A DNA stretch of 64,000 nt from Bacterioplanoides pacificum. Lineage in GTDB: Bacteria > Pseudomonadota > Gammaproteobacteria > Pseudomonadales > Oceanobacteraceae. The notes beneath the pieces were generated by a model that was given only the letters and a program-made list of their open reading frames with translations, was not told the origin of the DNA and searched no databases. This document shows, piece by piece, positions 1 through 7,750 of this stretch (position 1 is its first letter; each line of letters starts with the position of its first letter). The stretch is from the NCBI RefSeq assembly GCF_042648445.1, contig NZ_JBHRYB010000013.1, forward strand, positions 248,001 through 312,000, written 5' to 3'. The position numbers were made by a program, and so were the translations under genes.

Positions 1-1
1 C

Positions 2-820
2 ACGGGTATCCTTACCCTCACCCTGATCAGCAAACTGCTGCCGCTGGCGCCGCTCAGGCGGCTGCTGAGTCGGGTGATGACGGCGTTTGCCACGGCCTGG
101 GTGTATTGCAACAGCGGCTGGTTCCGCCTGACCCAGAAAATGGACTGGGATATCCGCATTCCGCCAGGCCTTGATCAGAAAGGCTGGTATTTTGTTGTCA
201 GCAACCACCAGTCCTGGGTGGATATCATGTTGCTGCAACACAGCCTGAAAGGTCATATCCCGTTTCTTAAGTTTTTCCTTAAGCAGGAATTAATTAAGGT
301 ACCCGTGATGGGCGCCGTCTGGTGGGCGCTGGACTTCCCGTTTATGCAGCGCTTCAGTAAAGCCTACCTGGAAAAGCACCCGGAAAAACGCGGCCAGGAT
401 CTGGAAACCACCCGTAAAGCCTGTGAAAAATTCAAAGAAATTCCCACCAGCGTGGTGAACTTTCTGGAGGGCACGCGTTTTAATCCGCAGAAGCAACAAA
501 AACAACAATCACCGTTTGCACACCTGTTAAAACCCAAAAGCGGCGGCATGGCATTCGCCATGAGCGCCATGGGCGAACAGTTTAAGTCGATTGTCGATGT
601 CACGATTCATTATCCCGACGGCATTCCCAGCTACTGGGATTTTTTACAAGGTAAAATGAAACGCTGCACCATCGTCGTGGAAGAAACACCGATCCCGCAA
701 AACCTGCGTCAGGGCGATTATGAAAACGATGAAACGTTTCGCAGTGAATTCCAGCAGTGGGTACAAACCCTGTGGCAGGATAAAGATCAGCGGCTGGCAC
801 ATTTAAGTGACAACGGCTAA
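2..820 (+). CDS. LPLAT-family acyltransferase, YihG-like (5' end outside window)
   Basis: The frame is open from base 2, so the true start lies upstream; 272 residues are visible. It carries the acyltransferase box NHQSWVD (NHx4D, about bases 203-223) and the downstream FLEGTR block, both typical of 1-acylglycerol-3-phosphate acyltransferases. Spacing and surrounding text (WALDFPFMQR, KRGQDLETTRKACEKF) resemble E. coli YihG, an inner-membrane acyltransferase of the PlsC superfamily. The hydrophobic run at the window edge would be the N-terminal membrane anchor. It likely acylates a lysophospholipid; exact acyl and acceptor preference cannot be read. It converges on the next gene. Confidence 0.85.
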   Translation, partial: TGILTLTLISKLLPLAPLRRLLSRVMTAFATAWVYCNSGWFRLTQKMDWDIRIPPGLDQKGWYFVVSNHQSWVDIMLLQHSLKGHIPFLKFFLKQELIKVPVMGAVWWALDFPFMQRFSKAYLEKHPEKRGQDLETTRKACEKFKEIPTSVVNFLEGTRFNPQKQQKQQSPFAHLLKPKSGGMAFAMSAMGEQFKSIVDVTIHYPDGIPSYWDFLQGKMKRCTIVVEETPIPQNLRQGDYENDETFRSEFQQWVQTLWQDKDQRLAHLSDNG

Positions 821-831
821 CGGCCGACAAT

Positions 832-871
832 GCGCAACCGGTACAGGTATTACGCCTCGACCCGGTTGCGC
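832..871. terminator. Inverted repeat between convergent genes
   Basis: Perfect 10-base arms (gcgcaaccgg at 832-841, ccggttgcgc at 862-871) flank a 20-base loop. The right arm lies inside the last codons of the leftward diguanylate cyclase gene. There is no U-tract on either side, so it is at best a weak or factor-assisted terminator, or an mRNA 3' end stabiliser for the two convergent genes. Confidence 0.35.
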
Positions 872-2124
872 CCTGCCGCTTTGGCACGATACAACAACTC
901 ATCAGCCTGTTTTAACAAAGCGTCACTGTGCTGCCCCTGCTGCGGAATACAACTCGCCACTCCGGCACTGATGGTCACCACACCGGCATGACTGCCACGA
1001 TGCACAATCTTCAGTTCAGCCACCTGCTGACAGGCCTGCTGCGCCAGTGCCCGGGCCTCATCATGCGTCATCGCCGGCAATAACATAACAAATTCCTCGC
1101 CGCCATAACGGGCACACACATCCGCCGAACGGCGGCATAAACCATCGATAGTGCTGGCCACCCGGCGTAAACAGTCATCACCGCTCTGGTGGCCATAAGT
1201 ATCGTTAAATTCTTTGAACGCATCGATATCAATCATCACCAGCGACAACACTTGCTGATGACGCTGGCAGCGGCTCCACTCGGTCTGAATCAGCTGCTCA
1301 AAATAACGCCGGTTGGCAATCTGAGTCAGGCCATCGGTGGTCGATAACTGGCGCAACTGCTGGGTGAGAAAACTCAGCCGCTCAGCCTCCAGTGCCAGCA
1401 GGCGATTTTTAATCGTTTCGCTGCGAAAACCACTTTCCATCACATAAGCGAGGTAACCACCAAGCAGAATTAACACCGTCCAGAAGGCGATAAAATACGG
1501 CTGCAATGCCAGGATAATTTCCCCTACCTCAGAACGATCGGTCAGGTCTAGCCAATGACCGCCGATGATGTAGGTAAACAACATCACCACCGATGTGAAT
1601 AAAAATGCGCGATAACTCAGCCGCATCGACACGATGGCAAACACCTGAATCGGAATCATCCCCAGATGATAGGCATAACGGTCAATGCCATCCAGCAAAG
1701 AGATAAAATACACCACCGAAGCACCAATCAGACTGATGCCAATCGCCGTTACCGGCACTACCAGATAGGTATAGCGGGTACGGGATAATGCCTGGGTAAT
1801 AACAAACAGCAGACCGGCAATCACCAGCCGCCAGGCAACAATGGTCAGGGTATTATCGCCACCGAGATAAAAATCCGACCAGCTGAACAACAGATAAACA
1901 ATCAGCCCGCCGATAATGATTTTACGATCGACATCAAGAAAATGCTGGTCACGGTGTTGCAGATAATCCTGTTCAATTCTCGGTGAAAAACGCAAACCCG
2001 GCGTCCGGGCCTGCAGCGCTTGCATCAGCAGGTTGATCTCGTTTTCAACAGACCTTAAGGTACGCTCTTTAACCGGGCGTTGACTGTTTTTCAGAACACG
2101 CGCTCCCTTACACAGGTTGTCCAT
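850..2124 (-). CDS. Membrane-bound diguanylate cyclase (GGEEF)
   Basis: 424 residues. The N-terminal half has about six hydrophobic segments (roughly residues 68-245), then a short coiled region leads to a C-terminal GGDEF domain. The catalytic loop is GGEEF (residues 341-345) in ARYGGEEFVMLLP, and an inhibitory RxxD site (RSAD, residues 332-335) sits five residues upstream, so an active enzyme under product inhibition is expected. It should make c-di-GMP from two GTP at the inner membrane in response to a signal sensed by the membrane domain; the ligand is unknown. No strong ribosome binding site precedes this ATG, so the start is tentative. Confidence 0.9.
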   Translation of the reverse strand: MDNLCKGARVLKNSQRPVKERTLRSVENEINLLMQALQARTPGLRFSPRIEQDYLQHRDQHFLDVDRKIIIGGLIVYLLFSWSDFYLGGDNTLTIVAWRLVIAGLLFVITQALSRTRYTYLVVPVTAIGISLIGASVVYFISLLDGIDRYAYHLGMIPIQVFAIVSMRLSYRAFLFTSVVMLFTYIIGGHWLDLTDRSEVGEIILALQPYFIAFWTVLILLGGYLAYVMESGFRSETIKNRLLALEAERLSFLTQQLRQLSTTDGLTQIANRRYFEQLIQTEWSRCQRHQQVLSLVMIDIDAFKEFNDTYGHQSGDDCLRRVASTIDGLCRRSADVCARYGGEEFVMLLPAMTHDEARALAQQACQQVAELKIVHRGSHAGVVTISAGVASCIPQQGQHSDALLKQADELLYRAKAAGRNRVEA

Positions 2125-2205
2125 TATACCGAAGTGCTATGACAACCTAGAATGACACAGATTACAGCAAGTTAACATCAGTCACCGCCACGAGAGGTTT
2201 TACTT

Positions 2206-3153
2206 ATGAAGGTTTATGAGGACATCAGTCAGTCCATTGGCAATACACCACTGGTTCGTATCCGTCACCTGACACAACATCCACGGGTTTACGCCAAACT
2301 CGAAAACCGCAACCCGGCCCAGTCGGTCAAATGCCGAATCGGTGCCAATATGATCTGGCAGGCGGAGCAGGATGGGTTACTGAAACCCGGCATGGAAATC
2401 ATTGAACCCACCAGTGGCAATACCGGTATTGCACTGGCATTTGTCGGCGCTGCCCGGGGTTATAAAGTGACGTTAACCATGCCGGAAACCATGAGTATTG
2501 AACGCCGCAAAGTGATGCAGGCACTGGGCGCTAACCTGGTACTGACCGAAGGGGCCAAAGGGATGCGTGGCGCTGTCGAAAAAGCCGAAGCGCTGCTGGC
2601 GGAAGCCCCCGATGAACGCATTATGCTGCAACAGTTCGACAACCCGGCCAACCCGGCGATCCACGAAAAAACCACCGGCCCTGAAATCTGGCAGGACACC
2701 GATGGCGAAGTCGATGTTGTGGTGGCCGGCGTCGGTACCGGCGGTACCATTTCGGGGATTTCACGTTTTATCAAGCAACACAAAGCCATCACCTCGGTAG
2801 CGGTTGAACCGGAAGACTCACCGATTATCAGCCAGACCCTTAATGGTGAAGCGATTAAACCGGCACCTCATAAAATTCAGGGCATTGGCGCCAACTTTAT
2901 TCCCGGCAACCTCGATATCGATATTCTCGACCGGGTCGAAACCGTGGGTAACGACGACGCAATGGCAATGGCACACCGACTGATGGCGGAAGAAGGCATT
3001 CTGGCCGGTATCTCCTGTGGCGCCGCTATGCAGGCCGCTTTGCGCCTGGCCGACGAAGCGGAATTTCAGGATAAAACCATCGTGGTGATTCTGCCGGATT
3101 CCGGCGAACGTTACCTGACCTCACCACTGTTTGCCGGCCGTTTTGAGCAATAA
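2206..3153 (+). CDS. cysK: Cysteine synthase A (O-acetylserine sulfhydrylase)
   Basis: 315 residues, close to E. coli CysK (323). It makes L-cysteine from O-acetylserine and sulfide with PLP. The Schiff-base lysine is K42 in SVKCRIGA, the substrate loop is SGNTG (70-74), the phosphate-binding loop is GTGGT, and the C-terminal PDSGERYL motif is present. Long blocks (PETMSIERRK, HEKTTGPEIW, EEGILAGIS) match CysK rather than CysM. One oddity is ISCGAA where CysK normally has ISSGAA. A GAGAGG ribosome site precedes the ATG. The 3' end overlaps the start of the following AlkB gene, implying co-translation. Confidence 0.95.
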   Translation: MKVYEDISQSIGNTPLVRIRHLTQHPRVYAKLENRNPAQSVKCRIGANMIWQAEQDGLLKPGMEIIEPTSGNTGIALAFVGAARGYKVTLTMPETMSIERRKVMQALGANLVLTEGAKGMRGAVEKAEALLAEAPDERIMLQQFDNPANPAIHEKTTGPEIWQDTDGEVDVVVAGVGTGGTISGISRFIKQHKAITSVAVEPEDSPIISQTLNGEAIKPAPHKIQGIGANFIPGNLDIDILDRVETVGNDDAMAMAHRLMAEEGILAGISCGAAMQAALRLADEAEFQDKTIVVILPDSGERYLTSPLFAGRFEQ

Positions 3154-3772
3154 TCAACCATTATTGCCCGACCCGCAGGCGCTCAACCCGGCGCCTGCGG
3201 AATCATTACTGGATGGCGCACTGCATTATTTCCCGGCTTTTTTGCCGTACAACAACGCGGATAAGCTATTTCAGCAGTTGCTCCACACCCTGCCCTGGCG
3301 CCAGGAAAGCCTGACCATTTATGGCCGCCGGCAAGTATCACCACGGCTGCAGTGCTGGCTCGGTGAACACGGCCTGAGTTATCGCTACAGTGGCAAAACC
3401 TTTATCAGCCAGGCCTGGGACCCACTGCTGCAGCAACTGGCGGCATTAATCAGCCACCAGCTGCAACAGCCATTTAACTCAGTGCTGGCAAACCTGTATC
3501 GCAATGGTCAGGACAGTATGGGCTGGCACAGTGATGACGAAGCGGAGCTCGGCCCCGCACCGGTCATCGCCTCCCTCAGTCTTGGTGCGGAACGTGATTT
3601 TACCCTGCGGCGACGCGGCGAAAGCCGTCAGGCAGGCCGTCTGGCCCTGGCTCACGGCAGTTTGCTGGTGATGAATGCCGGTATGCAAAGCCACTGGCAA
3701 CACGCGCTGCCGAAACGCGCCAATGTCCAGCAGCCACGAATCAATCTGACGTTTCGTCAGATCCTGTACTGA
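3131..3772 (+). CDS. AlkB-type 2-oxoglutarate/Fe(II) dioxygenase
   Basis: 213 residues from the longest frame. It has the iron triad H133-x-D135 (GWHSDD) and H191 (WQHALPK), plus the 2-oxoglutarate arginines in PRINLTFR. Blocks such as NLYRNGQDSMGWHSDDE, ASLSLGAERDF and QPRINLTFR resemble the ALKBH2/ALKBH3-like branch, which repairs 1-methyladenine and 3-methylcytosine by oxidative demethylation. Both candidate starts are TTG codons (3131 and 3143) inside the end of cysK, without a clear ribosome site, so translation is probably coupled to cysK. Function in DNA or RNA repair is inferred from the family. Confidence 0.85.
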   Translation: MPAVLSNNQPLLPDPQALNPAPAESLLDGALHYFPAFLPYNNADKLFQQLLHTLPWRQESLTIYGRRQVSPRLQCWLGEHGLSYRYSGKTFISQAWDPLLQQLAALISHQLQQPFNSVLANLYRNGQDSMGWHSDDEAELGPAPVIASLSLGAERDFTLRRRGESRQAGRLALAHGSLLVMNAGMQSHWQHALPKRANVQQPRINLTFRQILY

Positions 3773-3784
3773 TCAGCGCTGTGA

Positions 3785-4813
3785 TTAATCAGAGAAAACG
3801 GTTTCCAGACGGAACATTAACACCGGCGTGGAATCGTAATCGGTGTCCGTGGTCCAGATAAACTCCGGCGCCAGCTCGGCAAACACATACTCTTTCCAGA
3901 CCTGACGACGATAACGGACTCCGGCTGCATAGGCATTAAATGTGACGGCCTGTTCGGTATTACCACTGGCATTAGCCACAAAACCCAGCGCGGCTTTACG
4001 ACTGAGGCGGTGGTACAGGCCAGCACCATAATTCAGGGTAAAAAAACCATCGTTAAGCAGATAGTCTGCTTTGGCACTGATACGGAATTGTTTTTCGATG
4101 TTAATCGGGTAATTCATTTGCAGACGAGTAGTCTCGCGCCAGCCTTCACTGGTGTAATAGGATACCGTTTGTGTGGTTTTCAGCTCCCATTCGGAAAAAT
4201 ACCCATAGCGACGGGCGCGAAAGCGAACAAAGGCATCCGGAGGAAAGCCCCAGCGGATACCGGTATCGATGTTGGTTTTCCATTGATCGGATTCATTAAT
4301 GATAAAACGCAAGGCCGCGCTGTAATCGACGTTTTCGACACTTTCAATCGGATCCGCTTCACGCGCTTCTTCTTCATCTTCCGATTCCAGCAATAATTTC
4401 AGCCGCTCATTGGTATTAGGAAATACCATTTTAACGCTGACACCAAATTTATAATCAACCGGCTTTCCTAACTGGCGCCGGGTATATACCGAAAACTTAG
4501 CGCGGCTGCCGTTTACATCATCGGCAAGAATTTCTTCACTGAAAAAAGTATCAACAAAAAATGAATCGATATTGCCGGACAGACCATCCAGATATTCCAC
4601 CAGCCAGTCTCGTGAGCGATCCATAGCATCTTCCGATACCCGGGTTTCCAGCTCACCATCAGCGGCTGGCGGCTCAATAATATCTTCGCCCGGCAACTGC
4701 GGTTGCGCCGGCGGATAATAATACACCGGCCCGGTCAGCGCCGCGGCCGATAACGGCCAGCCGACACACAACCACAATAACAGCCACCGTCCCTGTCGCC
4801 TGATCGCCCGCAC
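3785..4813 (-). CDS. Exported protein of unknown function, possible outer-membrane barrel
   Basis: 342 residues. A signal peptide is visible (positively charged MRAIRRQGR, then a hydrophobic stretch and cleavage near residue 25). The rest shows alternating aromatic and polar residues in strand-like stretches (for example WELKTTQTVSYYT, FRISAKADYLLND, FTLNYGAGLYHRL) and many tyrosines and arginines, as in outer-membrane beta-barrels, although the last residues FSD lack the usual terminal aromatic. An acidic run (ESEDEEEAREAD) lies mid-protein. I recognise no named family. It sits 9 bases after the FieF gene on the same strand and may share its transcript. Confidence 0.7.
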   Translation of the reverse strand: MRAIRRQGRWLLLWLCVGWPLSAAALTGPVYYYPPAQPQLPGEDIIEPPAADGELETRVSEDAMDRSRDWLVEYLDGLSGNIDSFFVDTFFSEEILADDVNGSRAKFSVYTRRQLGKPVDYKFGVSVKMVFPNTNERLKLLLESEDEEEAREADPIESVENVDYSAALRFIINESDQWKTNIDTGIRWGFPPDAFVRFRARRYGYFSEWELKTTQTVSYYTSEGWRETTRLQMNYPINIEKQFRISAKADYLLNDGFFTLNYGAGLYHRLSRKAALGFVANASGNTEQAVTFNAYAAGVRYRRQVWKEYVFAELAPEFIWTTDTDYDSTPVLMFRLETVFSD

Positions 4814-4822
4814 CCGCTGCTC

Positions 4823-5689
4823 CTATACCGGGTCGTGATGAATCAGAACTTCGGCACGGGGAAACACCGCACGAATTGCCTGTTCAACCCGATCCCCCGT
4901 GGCATGAGCCTGATGCAGCGGCTGACTGGCCTCCAGCTCCAGGTGCAGCTGAATAAACTGTACCGCTCCGGCCTGACGGGTTTTCAGATCATGGAAACCC
5001 TGGACACCCGCCTGGGCTTCAATCAGGTCAGCGATCTGCTGTTCAGCCTCCGGCTCCAGCGCCTTATCCATCAGCACATCGAGTGCCATAACCACAATGC
5101 TGTAAACGCTCTTCAGCAACACCATAGCGACCACAAGCGCGATCACCGGATCAAGCCATAACCAACCGAAATATACCCCCAGCAAAGCCCCGACAACGGC
5201 AATATTTGTGAGGATATCGCTGGCGTAATGGGCCGAGTCTGCTTTGATAGCCAACGACCCGGTGCGGCGATACACCCAACGCTGAAACAACACCAGCAAC
5301 AGTGTCAGCAGCGTAGAAAACACCATCACCCCAATACTTTCCGGCAACGCCGCCAGCGCCTGAGGGTGCAGCAGCCGGTCTGCCACCTGCAGTAATAACA
5401 TCATGACCGAACCGCAGATAAACGCCGCCTGTAATAACGCCGCTATGCCTTCGGCTTTGCTGTGGCCAAACGGGTGGTCGTCATCGGCGGGCATCAGGGC
5501 ATAACGAATCGCGAAAAAATTCACCACCGATGCCACGATATCCATCATCGAATCCAGCATTGATGACAGCACACTGGTGGAATCACTCATGGCCCAGACC
5601 ACCAGTTTGGACAACAACAGAACGGCTGCCACCAGCATTGAAGCGTAAGCCGCCTGTTTTACCAGACGAGAAGACCGGACATCGGACAT
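4823..5689 (-). CDS. fieF: Cation diffusion facilitator, FieF/YiiP type
   Basis: 288 residues, near the 300 of E. coli FieF. It exchanges cytoplasmic divalent metal (Zn, Fe, Cd) for protons at the inner membrane. The transport site is D46xxxD50 (LDSMMD) in TM2 with H154xxxD158 (DSAHYASD) in TM5. The interdomain motif DDDHPFGHSKAE is conserved, and the C-terminal cytoplasmic domain (DLKTRQAGAVQFIQLHLELE ending in HHDPV) matches the dimerising metallochaperone-like fold. Which metal it prefers cannot be told from sequence. Confidence 0.92.
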   Translation of the reverse strand: MSDVRSSRLVKQAAYASMLVAAVLLLSKLVVWAMSDSTSVLSSMLDSMMDIVASVVNFFAIRYALMPADDDHPFGHSKAEGIAALLQAAFICGSVMMLLLQVADRLLHPQALAALPESIGVMVFSTLLTLLLVLFQRWVYRRTGSLAIKADSAHYASDILTNIAVVGALLGVYFGWLWLDPVIALVVAMVLLKSVYSIVVMALDVLMDKALEPEAEQQIADLIEAQAGVQGFHDLKTRQAGAVQFIQLHLELEASQPLHQAHATGDRVEQAIRAVFPRAEVLIHHDPV

Positions 5690-5875
5690 GCGGAATTTCC
5701 TGCAACAACTGAGAGAACGATTAACGCGACACTATAGCGGAAAGGCCGGCGCCGGAGTAGGTTCGCAGCGTCCGGTAGCGGTCACAGATCAAGATGGCTC
5801 TATACGCCCTTGACCACAGGGAGACATATTGGTCTTATACCCGATTGTTATCAGGAGCTGCTTGAGGAAAGCATA

Positions 5876-6751
5876 ATGCCTATTAAAAATGCCCTGGTCG
5901 TTGACGACTCCAAATCCGCCCGCATGATGCTGCAGCGCCTGCTGAATAAAATGAACGTCAAAGCCGACGTGGTAGACAGTGCCGAAGCCGCTTTAACCTT
6001 CCTCGACAAAAGTCAGCCCGATGTGATTTTTATGGATCATATGATGCCGGGTATGGATGGCCTGGAAGCCACCCAGCTGATTAAGTCCAACCCGAAAACA
6101 GCCACTATCCCAACGATTATGTACACCTCGAAAGAAGGTGAAGAATACATCAACATCGCCCGCTCCCACGGCGCTCAGGGGGTACTGGCCAAGCCGGCCA
6201 ATCAGGAAGCGGTGATGGCGGTTATTCAGTCGCTTGATGCACCGGCGGCCAATGATGAAGCAAAAACAGACCCGGAACACAGCAGTGCCGTCGCTCTGGT
6301 GGAAATTGACAAACTGGTGCAAAAACACCTGAAAATTGCCATCACGGAAGCCAAAGCCGAAATCACCGCCGGGCTCGACAGCAGTACTCAGCAACTGCAA
6401 AGCGCACAAAGCCATCAACTGGAACAGATTCAGACTCAGCTGCGTAAGCAATACCAACAATTACAGCAGGAGCTCAATGCCGCCCTGCAGCCGCAGGCAT
6501 TATTTAAACAAACTCAGACCATGAACCAGCGCCTGGCGATGGTGGTTGCCGACCGCCTGGACAAAAAGGCCGCCGCGGATATGGCCGCCGTTGCCAGCAG
6601 CAACCAGGATGAACTGAGCGCCATGCTGGCTGAGCAGAATCAGCAGCTGCAGCAACAGATCCGCAGCGCCAGCAATCGGGCATTAATAACCGGCGCCAGC
6701 CTGGGGGCGCTGGCCGGTATCCTCGCCGCCGTGGCATTCCGCTTTTTCTGA
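5876..6751 (+). CDS. Response regulator with coiled-coil and C-terminal membrane anchor
   Basis: 291 residues from the ATG at 5876, chosen because GAGGAAA lies just upstream and the receiver fold begins at once (MPIKNALVVDD). Residues 1-125 are a CheY-like receiver with acidic pair D10-D11, phospho-acceptor D54 (FMDHMMPGMDG), T84/S85 and K106. Residues about 165-265 are glutamine-rich coiled coil, and the last 20 residues form a hydrophobic helix (ALAGILAAVAFRFF), a tail anchor. No DNA-binding or enzymatic output domain is present. No kinase is adjacent. Output is probably through a membrane partner or oligomerisation; this is inference. Confidence 0.85.
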   Translation: MPIKNALVVDDSKSARMMLQRLLNKMNVKADVVDSAEAALTFLDKSQPDVIFMDHMMPGMDGLEATQLIKSNPKTATIPTIMYTSKEGEEYINIARSHGAQGVLAKPANQEAVMAVIQSLDAPAANDEAKTDPEHSSAVALVEIDKLVQKHLKIAITEAKAEITAGLDSSTQQLQSAQSHQLEQIQTQLRKQYQQLQQELNAALQPQALFKQTQTMNQRLAMVVADRLDKKAAADMAAVASSNQDELSAMLAEQNQQLQQQIRSASNRALITGASLGALAGILAAVAFRFF

Positions 6752-6806
6752 GCCTTTACATCCGCACCATGACAGGATGAATGGCCCATCCGTACCTTTT
6801 CAGGTA

Positions 6807-6832
6807 TGTTACATATTATTACACTTGTAACA
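6807..6832. promoter_or_regulatory. Inverted repeat upstream of a lipoprotein gene
   Basis: TGTTACA (6807-6813) and TGTAACA (6826-6832) form perfect 7-base arms separated by 12 A/T-rich bases, 33 bases ahead of the lipoprotein start. The position suits a promoter-proximal operator. The same half-site (GTTACA/TGTAAC) recurs at 16112-16128. No known regulator is identified. Confidence 0.35.
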
Positions 6833-6864
6833 ATATTCTCACTCAACGATCAGGGAACCGACTA

Positions 6865-7662
6865 ATGATCAGAACAGTTATGCTGCTTAGTGTGCTGGCT
6901 GCACTTGGTGGCTGCGCCGCAGCCACTCCGCTGCTGGTGGTAGAAGGTGCGGGGCACGGAATTGTACGCCGCGATGAAGATATCAAAGTCCGTGCGGCTG
7001 CCGCCCTGGCAGAAGAACGCGACCTGCTGACCTATTCCGTTCAGGCCATTGCCCGTGGCAAAACCGACGAAGCCGTTGCCACTTACCTCAAAGGTTACGC
7101 CGATCCGGATTACAGCGATAACATTAAATCACTGGCGATTTATCAGATTGGCCTGCTGTATATGAACCGCTATAACGATTATCGCGATGACAGCAAAGCC
7201 CGGGCCTATTTCACCCAACACCGTATCGAATTCCCCGATTCCCGGCTAAAGCCACGGGTTGATAAACGCCTTGAGATCCTTGATCAGCGTGCCAGCGAAT
7301 CCGTGAACCTGAGCGCCAAACAATTACTTAAGCAGGTTAACCGCGCCAAACTGTTATCCCGTAATGAAACACCATTTGATGCTGAGCTGACACCAATGAG
7401 CGAACGTGCCATCACCGATGAGCGGGTTGCCGATGCCGAAAGTGTCTACCTGATTCTGTACGATAACAAAGCATCATCCGATGAAATGCGCGCCAAGGCC
7501 TTGTATCAGCTCGGTCTGATTTATATGAGCCCTTACAACCGCCACGGCGACAATAAAAAAGCACTGGCCTATTTCCGCAAAATAGCCGCGGAGTTCCCGA
7601 ACACCAGCGTCGCACGCCGGGCACAGCAAAAAGCGAATGAGCTGATCAATCGTCAATATTGA
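6865..7662 (+). CDS. Lipoprotein with TPR-like repeats
   Basis: 265 residues from ATG 6865, preceded by CAGGGAA. The signal peptide ends in the lipobox LGGC with C17 as lipidated residue. Two similar segments follow, one containing AIYQIGLLYMNRYNDYRDD..ARAYF and one ALYQLGLIYMSPYNRHGDN..ALAYF, each ending in EFP(D/N)(S/T). These are Sel1/TPR-like helical repeats, similar in style to YbgF/CpoB or BamD-type periplasmic scaffolds. It is probably anchored in the outer membrane and binds partner proteins. A strong bidirectional terminator follows. Confidence 0.8.
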   Translation: MIRTVMLLSVLAALGGCAAATPLLVVEGAGHGIVRRDEDIKVRAAAALAEERDLLTYSVQAIARGKTDEAVATYLKGYADPDYSDNIKSLAIYQIGLLYMNRYNDYRDDSKARAYFTQHRIEFPDSRLKPRVDKRLEILDQRASESVNLSAKQLLKQVNRAKLLSRNETPFDAELTPMSERAITDERVADAESVYLILYDNKASSDEMRAKALYQLGLIYMSPYNRHGDNKKALAYFRKIAAEFPNTSVARRAQQKANELINRQY

Positions 7663-7686
7663 CCCCGGCTCACGCCAATAAAAAAA

Positions 7687-7711
7687 CGCCTGAGGAGATG
7701 ATCCTCAGGCG
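7687..7711. terminator. Bidirectional intrinsic terminator
   Basis: Perfect 10-base stem cgcctgagga/tcctcaggcg with loop gatga, flanked by seven A on the left and eight T on the right. It can end both the rightward lipoprotein transcript and the leftward deaD transcript. Confidence 0.9.
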
Positions 7712-7750
7712 TTTTTTTTATATCCGCTCCGCGCCCTTTCGGGCAACGGA

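Noticed and set aside
5993..6460. Antisense ORF of 155 codons opposite the response regulator
   Set aside because: The receiver and coiled coil on the plus strand are clear; the antisense frame is low-complexity and lacks a start context.
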